From assembly GCA_002389665.1 (NCBI GenBank), contig DGNO01000003.1:372001-436000 (forward strand): DNA of 64,000 nt. The letters are read 5' to 3'. A program made the translations under genes and the position numbers. The notes beneath the pieces are model-generated. The model was not told where the DNA came from, ran no database searches, and worked only from the letters and a program-made list of their open reading frames with translations. This DNA comes from Rhodobiaceae bacterium UBA4490 (GTDB lineage Bacteria; Pseudomonadota; Alphaproteobacteria; Parvibaculales; Parvibaculaceae). Shown one piece after another: positions 18,675 to 27,536 of this stretch; within the stretch, counting starts at the first letter, position 1, and each line of letters opens with the position of its first letter.

Positions 18675-18793
18675 AAAAACTCACCTCAAAACCGCATCGC
18701 TACCGTTCCGGCATACCTTGTGGGCGCGCCCTTGTACACCGCCCCCGCGCAGGCCGGAAGCCAAGAGCATTTCGGGCGCGTTTCAGGCGCCTG

Positions 18794-19180
18794 TCAGCCG
18801 GAAAGCTCGTCCAGAATGGGGCAATCGGGCCGGTCATCGCCATGGCATTTTTCGGCAAGCCGGCGCAAGACCGTGCGCATCGATTGCAGTTCGGCAATTT
18901 TTCGCTCGATTTCGCCGATATGCTCCTCGGCAATGCGCTTCACGTCGGCACTCGCCCGGCCCCTGTCCCGGTAGAGCGCCAGAAGCCCCCGGCAATCGTC
19001 GATAGAAAAACCGAGCGAGCGAGCCCGCGCCACGAATTTGAGCATATGCACGTCTTCTTCTGCATACGTACGGTAGCCGCTTTCAGAGCGGGCGGGCGGC
19101 AACGTCAGGCCGATGCTTTCATAATAGCGGATGGTCTTGGCCGGAACGCCCGAGAGCTCTGCAACCTTACCGATATTCAT
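18794..19180 (-). CDS. cueR: Copper-sensing MerR-family regulator, CueR type
   Basis: The 128-residue protein begins MNIGKVAELSGVPAKTIRYY, the MerR winged-helix start. A dimerisation helix follows. The metal-binding end is CHGDDRPDCPIL with Cys112 and Cys120, spaced and numbered as in E. coli CueR. Ser77 is present in RGRASADV, the residue typical of monovalent-ion (Cu, Ag, Au) sensors. It should activate copper export genes by untwisting a long-spacer promoter. No copper ATPase or oxidase gene is adjacent, and I saw no MerR-type operator beside it, so its targets are elsewhere. Confidence 0.9.
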   Translation of the reverse strand: MNIGKVAELSGVPAKTIRYYESIGLTLPPARSESGYRTYAEEDVHMLKFVARARSLGFSIDDCRGLLALYRDRGRASADVKRIAEEHIGEIERKIAELQSMRTVLRRLAEKCHGDDRPDCPILDELSG

Positions 19181-19392
19181 GACCCCTCACCCTTCGATCT
19201 ATGCGCGGGGGCCGATGCCTCCGCCTTCGCATTCATAACGGCTATGTGACAGGAGAATATATAGCGCGCCCTGCGCCCTCTCGGCCATGGCCGTCATTAA
19301 TCTTAGCCCGCCCTTGGGTTTTCCTGCATGGCCAAGCACGAGGCAGTTGGTATATGCTGGCGCATCTGTCCACCTCCGGAACGCCCTTTTTC

Positions 19393-20193
19393 ATGTCCAT
19401 TGAGCAGCTTATCGTTCTTGCCCTTGTGCAGGGCATTACGGAGTTTTTGCCGATCAGCTCTTCCGGCCATCTCAATCTGATCGGCGAGCTGACCTCCTGG
19501 TCCGACCAGGGTATTCTCATCGACATTGCCGTTCATATGGGCACGCTTCTGGCGGTCATCGCCTATTTTCGGCGGGAAGTCTGGCAGATGATTGTAGGCT
19601 TTCTTTTGTTGCTGCGCGGGCGCGTGACGCCGGACGGCCGCCTTGCCCTCTTTCTCATCATTGCCACGCTGCCCGCCGTCATTGCCGGCTTTTTCGTGCT
19701 GCGCTCGGGCATTGTCGGCTCGCTGCGCGGGGCGGAGATCGTCGCCTGGGCCAATCTTTTCTTTGCCGTCATCCTTTATGTGACCGACAAGATCGGTATG
19801 ACCGTCAAGCGCCTGGAACATATGGAAACGGGCGGCGCGCTCGCCATCGGCATCGCGCAGGTCTTCTCGCTCATTCCGGGCGCCAGCCGGGCGGGCGTCA
19901 CCATGTCCATGGCGCGGTTTTTGGGCTATGAGCGCAAAGACGCGGCGCGGTTTTCCATGCTGCTGTCCATTCCCACCATTATCGGCGCGGCGGCGGCCAG
20001 CATTTATGAAGTGGTGCAGCTCGGCGATGTGGCGCTCGGCTACGACATGGGCATTGCCGCCGTTCTTGCCGCCATCGCCGCCTTCGCCACGATCGCCGCC
20101 TTCATGCGCCTGCTCGAGCATATGACGCTGACACCCTTCGTCATTTACCGGCTGCTGCTCGGCGTGGTCCTGCTTGGCTGGATCTATTATTAA
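19393..20193 (+). CDS. uppP: Undecaprenyl-diphosphatase UppP
   Basis: The 266-residue membrane protein has both family motifs. Near the N-terminus is EFLPISSSGH (Glu17, His26); in the middle is IPGASRAGVTMSMARFLGY. About eight hydrophobic segments follow the UppP pattern. It removes a phosphate from undecaprenyl pyrophosphate, recycling the lipid carrier for peptidoglycan and LPS O-antigen synthesis, and can give bacitracin resistance. I chose the ATG at 19393 giving MSIEQLIVLALVQG. The earlier in-frame start has no homologous sequence. It converges on the NDUFA9-like gene with five bases between stops. Confidence 0.97.
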   Translation: MSIEQLIVLALVQGITEFLPISSSGHLNLIGELTSWSDQGILIDIAVHMGTLLAVIAYFRREVWQMIVGFLLLLRGRVTPDGRLALFLIIATLPAVIAGFFVLRSGIVGSLRGAEIVAWANLFFAVILYVTDKIGMTVKRLEHMETGGALAIGIAQVFSLIPGASRAGVTMSMARFLGYERKDAARFSMLLSIPTIIGAAAASIYEVVQLGDVALGYDMGIAAVLAAIAAFATIAAFMRLLEHMTLTPFVIYRLLLGVVLLGWIYY

Positions 20194-20198
20194 GCCCG

Positions 20199-21170
20199 TC
20201 AGGCTTCCCGGCGCTCGAACTGGCCGGTACGGCGGAAGCGGTAGAGATAGGTGCTGAGCACCGAATCAAGACCGGTCGCAGGCACGCCGAGCGCCGCCAG
20301 CGTGCGCTCTTCTTCACGCGCTTCGTCGGAGACGACATTGTCGGTCTTCAACAGCTCCACCTGATCGGCGGTCAGCGGCGCATTGGGCAGAATACCCGCG
20401 ATGCGGCCCATCAGCTTGGCAATCGCGAAAGGCAGGCTCACCAGCACGCGCTTACGGCGGATTTCCTCCAGCATGCGCTCCATCAGCTCCTTGAAGCTGA
20501 AAACCTCCGGGCCGCCCAGCTCATAAATCTTACCGCGGGCGCCGTCATTTTCCAGCGCCGCCAGGATCGCTGCCGCCACATCTTTTACATAGACGGGCTG
20601 GAAGCGCGTCTGCCCGCCGCCGATCAAAGGCAGCGCCGGGCTGAGGCGCGCCATGGCGGCAAAGCGGTTGAAGAAATCATCTTCCGGACCGAAAACGATG
20701 GAAGGGCGCAGGATCGTCGCTGTCGGCACCGCTTTGAGCACCGCTTCCTCCCCCAGCGCCTTGGTACGCGCATATTCAGAGGCGCTTTCCTCATCCGCGC
20801 CGATGGCCGAGACATGGGCAAAGCGCGTGATGCCCGCCTCACCCGCGAGCTTGGCGATAAGACCGGCGCCGGCGGCCTGGACGCTGGCAAAGCGCTGCGC
20901 GCCGCCTTCCTGCAAAATGCCCACGAGATTGACCACACCGTCCGCCCCTTCGAGCGCCGCGCGGCAAGAGGCGGCATCACGGATATTCGCCTGGAAAAGC
21001 TGGATCTGACCGACATCGCCCAGCGGCTTCAAATAAAGCGCCAGATTGGGGCGGCGCACGGCGACGCGGACCCGGTATCCCTTTTGCGCCAGAAGCTGCA
21101 CCACATAGCGGCCGATAAAACCCGACCCGCCGAATACGGTGATCAATTTGTTGGGCTCAACCTGTCGCAT
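20199..21170 (-). CDS. NDUFA9-like NAD(P)H-binding protein (complex I accessory type)
   Basis: The 323-residue protein begins MRQVEPNKLITVFGGSGFIG, a Rossmann GGSGFIG loop. VNLVGILQEGG follows, then FAHVSAIGADEESASEYARTKALGEEAV with the atypical SDR active region, and the FQPVYVKDVAAAI segment. This is the pattern of NDUFA9-type atypical SDR proteins, a mitochondrial complex I subunit that is also present in alphaproteobacteria. It binds NADPH structurally. The C-terminal extension TYLYRFRRTG is also usual. No nuo genes lie nearby, so a role in complex I here is known only for the family. Confidence 0.9.
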   Translation of the reverse strand: MRQVEPNKLITVFGGSGFIGRYVVQLLAQKGYRVRVAVRRPNLALYLKPLGDVGQIQLFQANIRDAASCRAALEGADGVVNLVGILQEGGAQRFASVQAAGAGLIAKLAGEAGITRFAHVSAIGADEESASEYARTKALGEEAVLKAVPTATILRPSIVFGPEDDFFNRFAAMARLSPALPLIGGGQTRFQPVYVKDVAAAILAALENDGARGKIYELGGPEVFSFKELMERMLEEIRRKRVLVSLPFAIAKLMGRIAGILPNAPLTADQVELLKTDNVVSDEAREEERTLAALGVPATGLDSVLSTYLYRFRRTGQFERREA

Positions 21171-21370
21171 GCCTTGTCTCTTCTTTGCTGGATACGTGTT
21201 TGCTTGCTACGCGCATTCGGCCCTTCCGGGCAGCTATTCTTGCCCTTGATAGCGCAAGGGGCGGGCGCGGTACAGAGCCCGCGTGCGCGCCGCGTCATTT
21301 GCCTGAAAAGCCGCAGGCAGGCGCCGCTCCCCCTTCACCCGCAAATTCGCCGCTTTGCCCAATCACTCCA

Positions 21371-21399
21371 TTGACAAGACCTGAAACTGGCTCTAACAG
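21371..21399 (+). promoter_or_regulatory. Candidate promoter of tRNA-Leu
   Basis: TTGACA (21371-21376) is followed after exactly 17 bases by TAACAG (21394-21399). Transcription would start a few bases before the tRNA 5' end at 21412. The match to a -35 box is perfect, the -10 is weak. Confidence 0.6.
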
Positions 21400-21411
21400 T
21401 GCCCCGGTTAA

Positions 21412-21498
21412 GCCCAGGTGGCGGAATTGGTAGACGCGCTAGCTTCAGGTGCTAGTGCCCGTAAGGGCGTGGAAGTTCGAGTCTTCTCCTGGGCACCA
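21412..21498 (+). tRNA. tRNA-Leu, anticodon CAG
   Basis: The acceptor stem GCCCAGG/CCTGGGC is perfect, with discriminator A and an encoded CCA. The anticodon arm is CTAGC-TTCAGGT-GCTAG, with CAG at 21446-21448. A long variable arm (TGCCCGTAAGGGCG) marks a class II tRNA. The T-arm is GGAAG-TTCGAGT-CTTCT. It reads CUG leucine codons. Confidence 0.97.
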
Positions 21499-21677
21499 TC
21501 CGGCCGGTCATGGACCGGTCTCCCCGAATACCGGTCTTCAGACATTTCCGGCGGCATTAATCCCGGCTTGCTTATGGCATCGGGCCGCGAAGCGTATTAA
21601 GTTCGGGCTTTCCGGCAGGCGGCGACCTGCCCCTATAGAATCGCGCCAGCGCACACATTTCCAGCATCTGGGACTTT

Positions 21678-22289
21678 ATGAGCATTACACTCCACAAAGG
21701 CGATCTTCCGGACAGCGTCACGTTTCAGGGCTCGGTCGCCATCGACACCGAAACGCTCGGCCTCAATCCTCACCGCGATCCGCTCTGCGTCGTGCAGCTC
21801 TCCGCCGGGGACGGCACCGCCCATGTGGTGCAGATGGACCGGGACCGGTATGACTGCCCCAATCTGCGCCGGCTGCTCAACGATCCCTCGGTCTTAAAGA
21901 TTTTCCACTTCGCCCGTTTCGACGTGGCGGTGATGCAGCGCTATCTCGGGGTCGTGACGGCGCCGATCTATTGCACGAAAATCGCCTCGAAACTGGTGCG
22001 CACCTATACGGACCGGCATGGGCTGAAAGACCTGACGCGCGAGCTCACAGGCATCGAGATTTCCAAACAGCAGCAAAGCTCCGACTGGGGCGCGGACGAG
22101 CTGAGCGAGGCGCAGCTTGCCTATGCCGCTTCCGACGTTCTGCATCTGCATGCGCTGAAGGAAAAGCTCGATATGATGCTGCAGCGCGAGGGACGGATGG
22201 AATATGCGAAGGCCTGCTTCGCCTTCCTGCCCGTGCGCGCCTCGCTAGATTTGGCAGGCTGGCCGGACGAGGATATTTTTGCTCATTAA
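21678..22289 (+). CDS. rnd: Ribonuclease D-like 3'-5' exonuclease, short form without HRDC domain
   Basis: The 203-residue protein is a DEDDy exonuclease domain only. AIDTETLGL supplies the first Asp and Glu, the middle Asp lies in FHFARFDVAVM, and YAASDVLHL supplies the catalytic Tyr and last Asp. Full-length RNase D adds HRDC domains, which are absent here. This short form is the usual one upstream of lptC in alphaproteobacteria. It would trim RNA 3' ends, with tRNA precursors likely substrates. The ATG at 21678 gives MSITLHKGDLPDS. It lies between tRNA-Leu and the LPS transport genes. Confidence 0.92.
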   Translation: MSITLHKGDLPDSVTFQGSVAIDTETLGLNPHRDPLCVVQLSAGDGTAHVVQMDRDRYDCPNLRRLLNDPSVLKIFHFARFDVAVMQRYLGVVTAPIYCTKIASKLVRTYTDRHGLKDLTRELTGIEISKQQQSSDWGADELSEAQLAYAASDVLHLHALKEKLDMMLQREGRMEYAKACFAFLPVRASLDLAGWPDEDIFAH

Positions 22290-22355
22290 TAAAGTCGCCC
22301 TCAGCTTCCGTTCAGCTTCACCGGCGCCTATTGGGATGCGGGACGGGCTTTTTCG

Positions 22356-22979
22356 ATGAGCAATATGACCACCTCTTCTTTCCATTTGCCCCGCAGCCGC
22401 TACAGCCGCTTCGTCTCGCTGATGAAATGGCTTTTGCCCATCGGCGCAGTGCTGATCGTGATTTCGGTCTTCGTCGCCTCCGGTACCTTCGACAGCCGCG
22501 ACAAGCTCGCCATCACCTTCAAGGAAATCGAGACGGTGGACGATGACCGGCGCATGGTCAGCCCGCGCATGACCGGCGTCGACAATAAAGGCCGGCCCTA
22601 TACGGTGATCGCGGAGACGGCGACCCAGGCGCCCGACAATCCGAACCGCATCACCCTCGAAAAAGTCGAGGCCGATCTCCTTCTGAATGAAGACGGCGAA
22701 TGGCTTTCTCTTTCTTCCCGCTACGGGCTTCTCAACACGGATATGGAAGAGATCGAGCTTTGGGAAAATATCCGGGTCTTTTCCGATCTTGGCTACCGGG
22801 TGCGCGCGGCAACGGCGACCATCGATCTCAAACACGGCACCTTGAAGAGCGACACACCGGTTTATGGCCAGGGCCCGCTCGGCACTTTGCAGTCGAACGG
22901 CATGGAAGCGGAAAATAACGGCAAGACCATCCGCTTTACGGGCGGGGTAAAAATGGTCATCTTCAGCGGCGGGGAATGA
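22356..22979 (+). CDS. lptC: LPS export ABC transporter periplasmic protein LptC
   Basis: The 207-residue protein has one N-terminal membrane anchor (MKWLLPIGAVLIVISVFVAS, about residues 28-47) and a beta-jellyroll periplasmic domain with SPRMTGVDNKGRPYTVIAET and GLLNTDMEEIELWENIRVFS. LptC links the LptB2FG extractor to LptA, passing LPS toward the outer membrane. The lptA start overlaps the lptC stop by 4 bases. lptB and rpoN follow, the typical alphaproteobacterial order. lptF and lptG are not in this window. Confidence 0.93.
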   Translation: MSNMTTSSFHLPRSRYSRFVSLMKWLLPIGAVLIVISVFVASGTFDSRDKLAITFKEIETVDDDRRMVSPRMTGVDNKGRPYTVIAETATQAPDNPNRITLEKVEADLLLNEDGEWLSLSSRYGLLNTDMEEIELWENIRVFSDLGYRVRAATATIDLKHGTLKSDTPVYGQGPLGTLQSNGMEAENNGKTIRFTGGVKMVIFSGGE

Positions 22980-23638
22980 CACTTATGGGGCAGGACAGCA
23001 TGAAAAAAGCGCAAAGCAGCGCCCAAACCGGCAAAGCTGCGGAAAACCGGCTCATTCCCGCCTTCACGATGGGCACGGCAGCCCTCGGCCTGGCGTTTTC
23101 CCTGGCACTCGCCCTGCCCGTCCCTGATGCGCGGGCGCAAGAAGGCGCGGCCCAAGAAGGCGAGGCGCAGGAAAGCGGCGGACTTCTCGGCGGCTTTTCC
23201 AACAATCCGGATGCCCCCATCGAAATTGAGGCCGATTCGCTGGAAGTGGAGCAGAATCAGAAAACCGCGACCTTTATCGGCTCGGTTCATGCGGTTCAGG
23301 ACACGATGCAGCTCACCTCCGACCGGCTGATCGTGACTTATGCGGACAAGGCCGGCGGCGGCAACGAGATCACGCAGATCAATGCCCGCGGCAATGTCCA
23401 TATCCTCTCCGAAAACGACCAATCGGCCGACGGGAACTGGGCGATTTACGATACCGCCAAGCGCGTCATCAATATGGGCGATGATGTGGTGCTACGGCAG
23501 GGGCCCAATGTCATCCGCGGCAAAAAGCTCTTTATCGACCTCAACACCGGTCAGGCGCGGGTCGATGCGGGCGCGGCAAGCGGCGAAGAAGGCGGCTCCG
23601 GACGGGTTAAGGGGTTGTTTCAGCCCTCCAATCCGTGA
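22976..23638 (+). CDS. lptA: LPS transport periplasmic protein LptA (OstA domain)
   Basis: The 220-residue protein has a signal peptide (FSLALALPVPDARA) followed by an acidic linker. The OstA/LptA domain starts near APIEIEADSLEVEQNQKTAT, with FIGSVHAVQDTMQLTSDRLIV and AIYDTAKRVINMGDDVVLRQ. LptA polymerises into the periplasmic bridge that carries LPS. Possible starts are ATG at 22976, 22985 and 23000. The first overlaps lptC by 4 bases and is kept, but MKKAQSS at 23000 would give a more compact signal peptide. lptB follows after 64 bases. Confidence 0.93.
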   Translation: MTLMGQDSMKKAQSSAQTGKAAENRLIPAFTMGTAALGLAFSLALALPVPDARAQEGAAQEGEAQESGGLLGGFSNNPDAPIEIEADSLEVEQNQKTATFIGSVHAVQDTMQLTSDRLIVTYADKAGGGNEITQINARGNVHILSENDQSADGNWAIYDTAKRVINMGDDVVLRQGPNVIRGKKLFIDLNTGQARVDAGAASGEEGGSGRVKGLFQPSNP

Positions 23639-23702
23639 TTTTCTCTTGGTTAATTTTATATTTCATACAATTTTAATGCCAACTGCCGTTTGATGGGGGC
23701 GG

Positions 23703-24512
23703 ATGAGTTCAAGAACCGACATATCACCCGCCTCTGGCGGCGCCCGGCCAGGCCTCGAAAAAGAGACCGGGCCGCGTCTCGTCGCCAGCACTTCCGGCCT
23801 TGTGGTCGGTAAAATCGGCAAAAGCTTCAAACGCCGCCCGGTCGTGCGGGGGGTCAGCTTTGGCGTGAACCGGGGTGAAGCCGTCGGTCTTCTTGGTCCG
23901 AACGGTGCTGGCAAGACCACCGTCTTCTACATGATCACGGGGCTGATCTCCCCCGATTACGGCACGATCGAACTCGACGGGCAGAACGTCACCGCCCTGC
24001 CGATGTATCGCCGTGCCCGGCTGGGGATCGGTTACCTGCCGCAGGAGGCCTCCATTTTCCGGGGCCTGACGGTGGAGGAGAATATCCGCGCCGTGCTTGA
24101 GGTGGTAGAAAAGGATCGCGACAGGCGCGAGCAGATGCTCGACGACCTGCTCGCCGAATTTTCGATTACGCATCTGCGGCGCACACCCTCCATCGCCCTT
24201 TCGGGCGGCGAGCGGCGGCGTGTGGAAATTGCCCGGGCGCTGGCAACCCATCCCTCCTTCATGCTGCTCGACGAACCTTTCGCGGGGATCGACCCCATCG
24301 CCATCGGCGATATCCGCGAGCTCGTTGCGCATCTGAAAGACAGAGGGATCGGCGTGCTGATCACGGATCACAATGTGCGCGAGACATTGGAACTCATCGA
24401 CCGCGCCATCATCATTCACGACGGTATGGTGCTCATGGAAGGTAAACCCTCCGAGATCGTCGGGAACGAAGATGTGCGCCGGCTTTATCTCGGGGACAGG
24501 TTCAGTTTGTAG
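23703..24512 (+). CDS. lptB: LPS export ABC transporter ATP-binding protein LptB
   Basis: The 269-residue ATPase has Walker A GPNGAGKTT, the Q-loop region GYLPQEASIFRGLTVEENI, the signature LSGGERRRVEIARAL and Walker B FMLLDEPFAGIDP. The Q-loop wording is diagnostic of LptB. It drives LPS extraction by LptFG at the inner membrane. The protein has an N-terminal extension of about 40 residues before the ABC domain, which is longer than in E. coli but common in alphaproteobacteria. It is followed 28 bases later by rpoN, as in many proteobacteria. Confidence 0.96.
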   Translation: MSSRTDISPASGGARPGLEKETGPRLVASTSGLVVGKIGKSFKRRPVVRGVSFGVNRGEAVGLLGPNGAGKTTVFYMITGLISPDYGTIELDGQNVTALPMYRRARLGIGYLPQEASIFRGLTVEENIRAVLEVVEKDRDRREQMLDDLLAEFSITHLRRTPSIALSGGERRRVEIARALATHPSFMLLDEPFAGIDPIAIGDIRELVAHLKDRGIGVLITDHNVRETLELIDRAIIIHDGMVLMEGKPSEIVGNEDVRRLYLGDRFSL

Positions 24513-24540
24513 CGGTGAGCGGGCGTAGGGACGGGGCACC

Positions 24541-26076
24541 ATGGCACTGAAACCACGGCTCGAAATGCGGCAAGCCCAAGGGCTTGTAATGACGCCGCAA
24601 CTGCAGCAGGCCATCAAGCTGCTGCAACTGTCCAATCTCGAACTTACCGAATATGTGGAACAGGAGCTGGAGCGCAATCCGCTTCTGGAAGAGGCGCGCG
24701 AGGAAGGCGAACCGGAACGGGCCTCGGATGATTACGAGCCCGACGAGATTACCCCCGACAACGATTGGGACACGCCCGACCCCGCCTCCCTGACGCTCAG
24801 CGAAGACAATGCGCTGCCGACGAACAATTCCGACCTCGATACCGATTACGACAATGTCTATGCGGATGAGGCGGTGGCGGACAAAGCCGCCTCGGCGGAG
24901 GGCCAGCAAAGCTCCGACTGGCATCAGGTCAAAAGCGCGGGCGGGGGCTTCGACGGCGAAGACGATTTCGAAAGCCGCCTGACGCGCGAGCAAAGCCTGC
25001 AAGAATATTTGAGCGAGCAGCTCAATATGAGCGCGCTCAATGCGCGCGAGCGTTTCATCGGCGCTTATCTGATCGATCAGGTAAACGAGGCGGGCTATTT
25101 GCAGGAAAGTCTGGAAGACACAGCGGAACGGCTCGGCATCGACATGGATGAAGCCGAAACCGTTCTCAAGGTTTTGCAGACGTTCGAGCCGACCGGTGTC
25201 TTCGCCCGCAACCTCGCCGAATGTCTGTCGCTGCAGCTTGCGGAAAAAGACCGGCTCGATCCGATCATGCAGAGCTTCCTCGAAAATCTCGAACTCTTCG
25301 CCAAACGCGATTTCGCCCAGTTGATGAAGGTTTGCGGCATCGACAAGGACGACATTCAGTGTCTCATCGATGACATCAAAAGCTGCGATCCGAAGCCGGG
25401 CCATGCTTTTGGCGACACGCCGTCTTCGCCCGTCATCCCGGATGTCTTTATCCGCCAGAAGAGCGACGGCGGCTGGGCGATCGAGCTTAATGCCGAAACG
25501 CTGCCGCGCGTGCTCGTCAACACGCAGTATTACAATGAAGTCTCAAAGGCCGCGTCGGCGGATGAGAAATCGAAGACCTATCTCAGTGAGTGCTTCAACG
25601 ATGCCAATTGGCTCGTCAAAAGCCTCGACCAGCGCGCCCGCACGATTTTGAAAGTGGCAAGCGAGATCGTCCGCCAGCAGGACGGCTTTTTGATGTATGG
25701 CGTCAGCCATCTCAAGCCGCTCAATCTGAAAACCGTGGCGGATGCGATTTCCATGCACGAATCGACGGTCAGCCGCGTCACCTCGAACAAATATGCGGCG
25801 ACGCCGCGCGGCATTTTCGAGCTGAAATATTTCTTCACCTCGTCCATCGCCTCGAGCTCCGGCGGCGAGGCGCATTCGGCCGAGGCGGTACGCCACCGCA
25901 TCAAGGAACTCATCGATGCGGAGGCGCCGAATGCCGTGCTTTCCGACGATGCGATTGTGGATATCCTGAAAAGCGAGGGCATGGACATTGCCCGGCGCAC
26001 GGTGGCCAAATACCGCGAGGCGCTGCGCATTCCTTCCTCGGTCCAGCGCAGGCGCGAGAAGAAGGCGTTCGCGTAA
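24541..26076 (+). CDS. rpoN: RNA polymerase sigma-54 factor
   Basis: The 511-residue protein has all sigma-54 parts. Region I is glutamine- and leucine-rich (VMTPQLQQAIKLLQLSNLEL), the acidic region II is variable (about residues 60-140), and the core-binding and HTH regions follow (TVADAISMHESTVSRVTSNK). The RpoN box ARRTVAKYRE lies at about 484-493. It directs polymerase to -24/-12 promoters and needs AAA+ activators. The lptB-rpoN-hpf-ptsN order is the classical nitrogen-PTS context. No frameshift was seen. Confidence 0.97.
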   Translation: MALKPRLEMRQAQGLVMTPQLQQAIKLLQLSNLELTEYVEQELERNPLLEEAREEGEPERASDDYEPDEITPDNDWDTPDPASLTLSEDNALPTNNSDLDTDYDNVYADEAVADKAASAEGQQSSDWHQVKSAGGGFDGEDDFESRLTREQSLQEYLSEQLNMSALNARERFIGAYLIDQVNEAGYLQESLEDTAERLGIDMDEAETVLKVLQTFEPTGVFARNLAECLSLQLAEKDRLDPIMQSFLENLELFAKRDFAQLMKVCGIDKDDIQCLIDDIKSCDPKPGHAFGDTPSSPVIPDVFIRQKSDGGWAIELNAETLPRVLVNTQYYNEVSKAASADEKSKTYLSECFNDANWLVKSLDQRARTILKVASEIVRQQDGFLMYGVSHLKPLNLKTVADAISMHESTVSRVTSNKYAATPRGIFELKYFFTSSIASSSGGEAHSAEAVRHRIKELIDAEAPNAVLSDDAIVDILKSEGMDIARRTVAKYREALRIPSSVQRRREKKAFA

Positions 26077-26136
26077 GCGTCAAAGATGCGTAAGCTATTG
26101 TACCAAAAAGGAAATTAACCTTGGGAGGTACTTTTG

Positions 26137-26165
26137 TTGACACCCGGCAGACCTCTCACTAGTGT
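26137..26165 (+). promoter_or_regulatory. Candidate promoter of hpf
   Basis: TTGACA (26137-26142) is followed after 17 bases by TAGTGT (26160-26165), about 115 bases before the hpf start. The 206-base rpoN-hpf gap shows no other clear element. Confidence 0.4.
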
Positions 26166-26282
26166 CCCTTCCGCTCCACACGGGGCGGGGTCAAAATCCG
26201 GTTCTGACGCAGGGGGCGCAAGCCCTTCGAAACGTAAACAAGTGTTGGGCCGGATTAACGAAATTTGCCCGGAAAGGTCACC

Positions 26283-26870
26283 ATGCAGCTTCAAGTAACC
26301 GGCATCCATATCGATGTGGGCGATGCGCTGCGCGTTCATGTTTCCGAACGCATGGAAGCAAGTGTCGGCAAGTATTTCGACCGGCCCGTCGATGCGCATG
26401 TGATCTTCCAGCGCGAAGGCTCGGGCTTCCGCGCCGAATGCACCGTGCATTTGAGCTCGGGCATGACCTTGAATACACAGAACGATGCCTCGGAAGTTTA
26501 TGCCGCCTTCGACGGCGCCGTGGAACGGCTCGATAAACGGCTGCGCCGCTACAAGCGCCGGCTGAAAGACCACCACAACACGCAGAAATCACCTCTGCCC
26601 GCTTATGATGCGCCGACTTTCGTTCTGGCTGCCGAGCGGGAAGAAGAAGAACAAGAAAACAATTCGGATCAGACGGACCCGATCGTCATTGCCGAAGGCA
26701 CGACGAAAGTGCCGGTTCTCTCGGTCAGCGACGCGGTCATGCAAATGGATATTTCCGAATCTCCTTTCGTGATTTTCCGGAATGGGGATGGCGGCATCAA
26801 CCTTGTTTACCGGCGCGACGATGGTCATGTCGGTTGGATAGATGCCAGCCGGAAACCGAACGAGGACTAA
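26283..26870 (+). CDS. hpf: Ribosome hibernation-promoting factor, long form
   Basis: The 195-residue protein has an N-terminal S30AE ribosome-binding domain (MQLQVTGIHIDVGDALRVHV, ending near DKRLRRYKRRLKDHH). A variable linker follows, then the C-terminal dimerisation domain (VLSVSDAVMQMDISESPFVI, DDGHVGWIDA). Long HPF alone joins 70S ribosomes into inactive 100S dimers in stationary phase. I chose the ATG at 26283, since GGAAAGGTC precedes it and homologues begin MQLQV. It lies between rpoN and ptsN. Confidence 0.95.
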   Translation: MQLQVTGIHIDVGDALRVHVSERMEASVGKYFDRPVDAHVIFQREGSGFRAECTVHLSSGMTLNTQNDASEVYAAFDGAVERLDKRLRRYKRRLKDHHNTQKSPLPAYDAPTFVLAAEREEEEQENNSDQTDPIVIAEGTTKVPVLSVSDAVMQMDISESPFVIFRNGDGGINLVYRRDDGHVGWIDASRKPNED

Positions 26871-26985
26871 GCTGAAGATGTCTCTTCTCCCGGCAAGGCA
26901 TGCGGTTTCCCGCGGCGCCGCCGAACAGCTTGTAACCGCCCGGCACCATCAACGCCGGACACAAGGACAGAACAGGAATCGGATC

Positions 26986-27456
26986 ATGGATCTGCAGGAC
27001 CTGGTGGTACCGGAAGGCGTTATCGCCCATCTGAAAGTCACCAGCAAAAAGCAGGCTCTTCAGGAACTTGCCGCCAAGGCTGCGCAGGTTACCGAACTGG
27101 ATGAGCGGAAAATTTTCGAGACGTTGCTCGAGCGCGAACGGCTGGGCTCCACCGGTGTCGGCCAGGGCATTGCCATTCCCCATGGCAAGCTCGCCTCGCT
27201 CGACAAGCTGCACGGTCTTTTCGCCCGGCTCGATCATCCCATCGATTTCGATTCCGTGGATGAAAAGCCGGTCGATCTGATTTTCCTGCTGCTGGCGCCG
27301 GAAAGCGCGGGCGCGGACCATCTCAAAGCGCTGGCGCGCATTTCGCGGCTGCTGCGCAATCAGAAGATGGTGGAAAAGCTGCGGGCGACGGAAAGCAACG
27401 AAGCGCTCTACGCGCTTCTGACCGAGCCCAGCGCCTCGACCACGACGGTCGCCTAA
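26986..27456 (+). CDS. ptsN: Nitrogen-PTS EIIA component PtsN
   Basis: The 156-residue protein is an EIIA(Ntr) domain. The active-site His lies in GIAIPHGKLASLDKL, after LLERERLGSTGVGQ. It accepts phosphate from the PtsP-NPr chain and regulates potassium transport and nitrogen metabolism. I chose the ATG at 26986 giving MDLQDLVVPEGV, the usual start. An in-frame ATG at 26878 would add 36 poorly conserved residues. It follows hpf by 115 bases, and a strong terminator follows it. Confidence 0.95.
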   Translation: MDLQDLVVPEGVIAHLKVTSKKQALQELAAKAAQVTELDERKIFETLLERERLGSTGVGQGIAIPHGKLASLDKLHGLFARLDHPIDFDSVDEKPVDLIFLLLAPESAGADHLKALARISRLLRNQKMVEKLRATESNEALYALLTEPSASTTTVA

Positions 27457-27473
27457 GCGCGAGGTATTCTTTC

Positions 27474-27512
27474 AAAAAGAACGGGCGCAGCTTCCGCTTG
27501 CGCCCGTTTTCT
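27474..27512. terminator. Bidirectional terminator between ptsN and the DUF1150 gene
   Basis: ACGGGCGCA (27481-27489) pairs with TGCGCCCGT (27499-27507). TTTTCTTTT follows on the plus strand and TTCTTTTT on the minus strand, so it serves both convergent genes. Confidence 0.88.
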
Positions 27513-27536
27513 TTTGCCTTAATCGCTTTGAGCCCG

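Noticed and set aside
19181..19392. A CueR operator (long-spacer MerR palindrome) upstream of the regulator
   Set aside because: I found no ACCTTCC-type inverted repeat with a 19-20 base promoter spacer.
21504..21518. CCGGTC-ATG-GACCGG hairpin after tRNA-Leu as a terminator
   Set aside because: The loop is three bases and no T-run follows, so I did not annotate it as a terminator.
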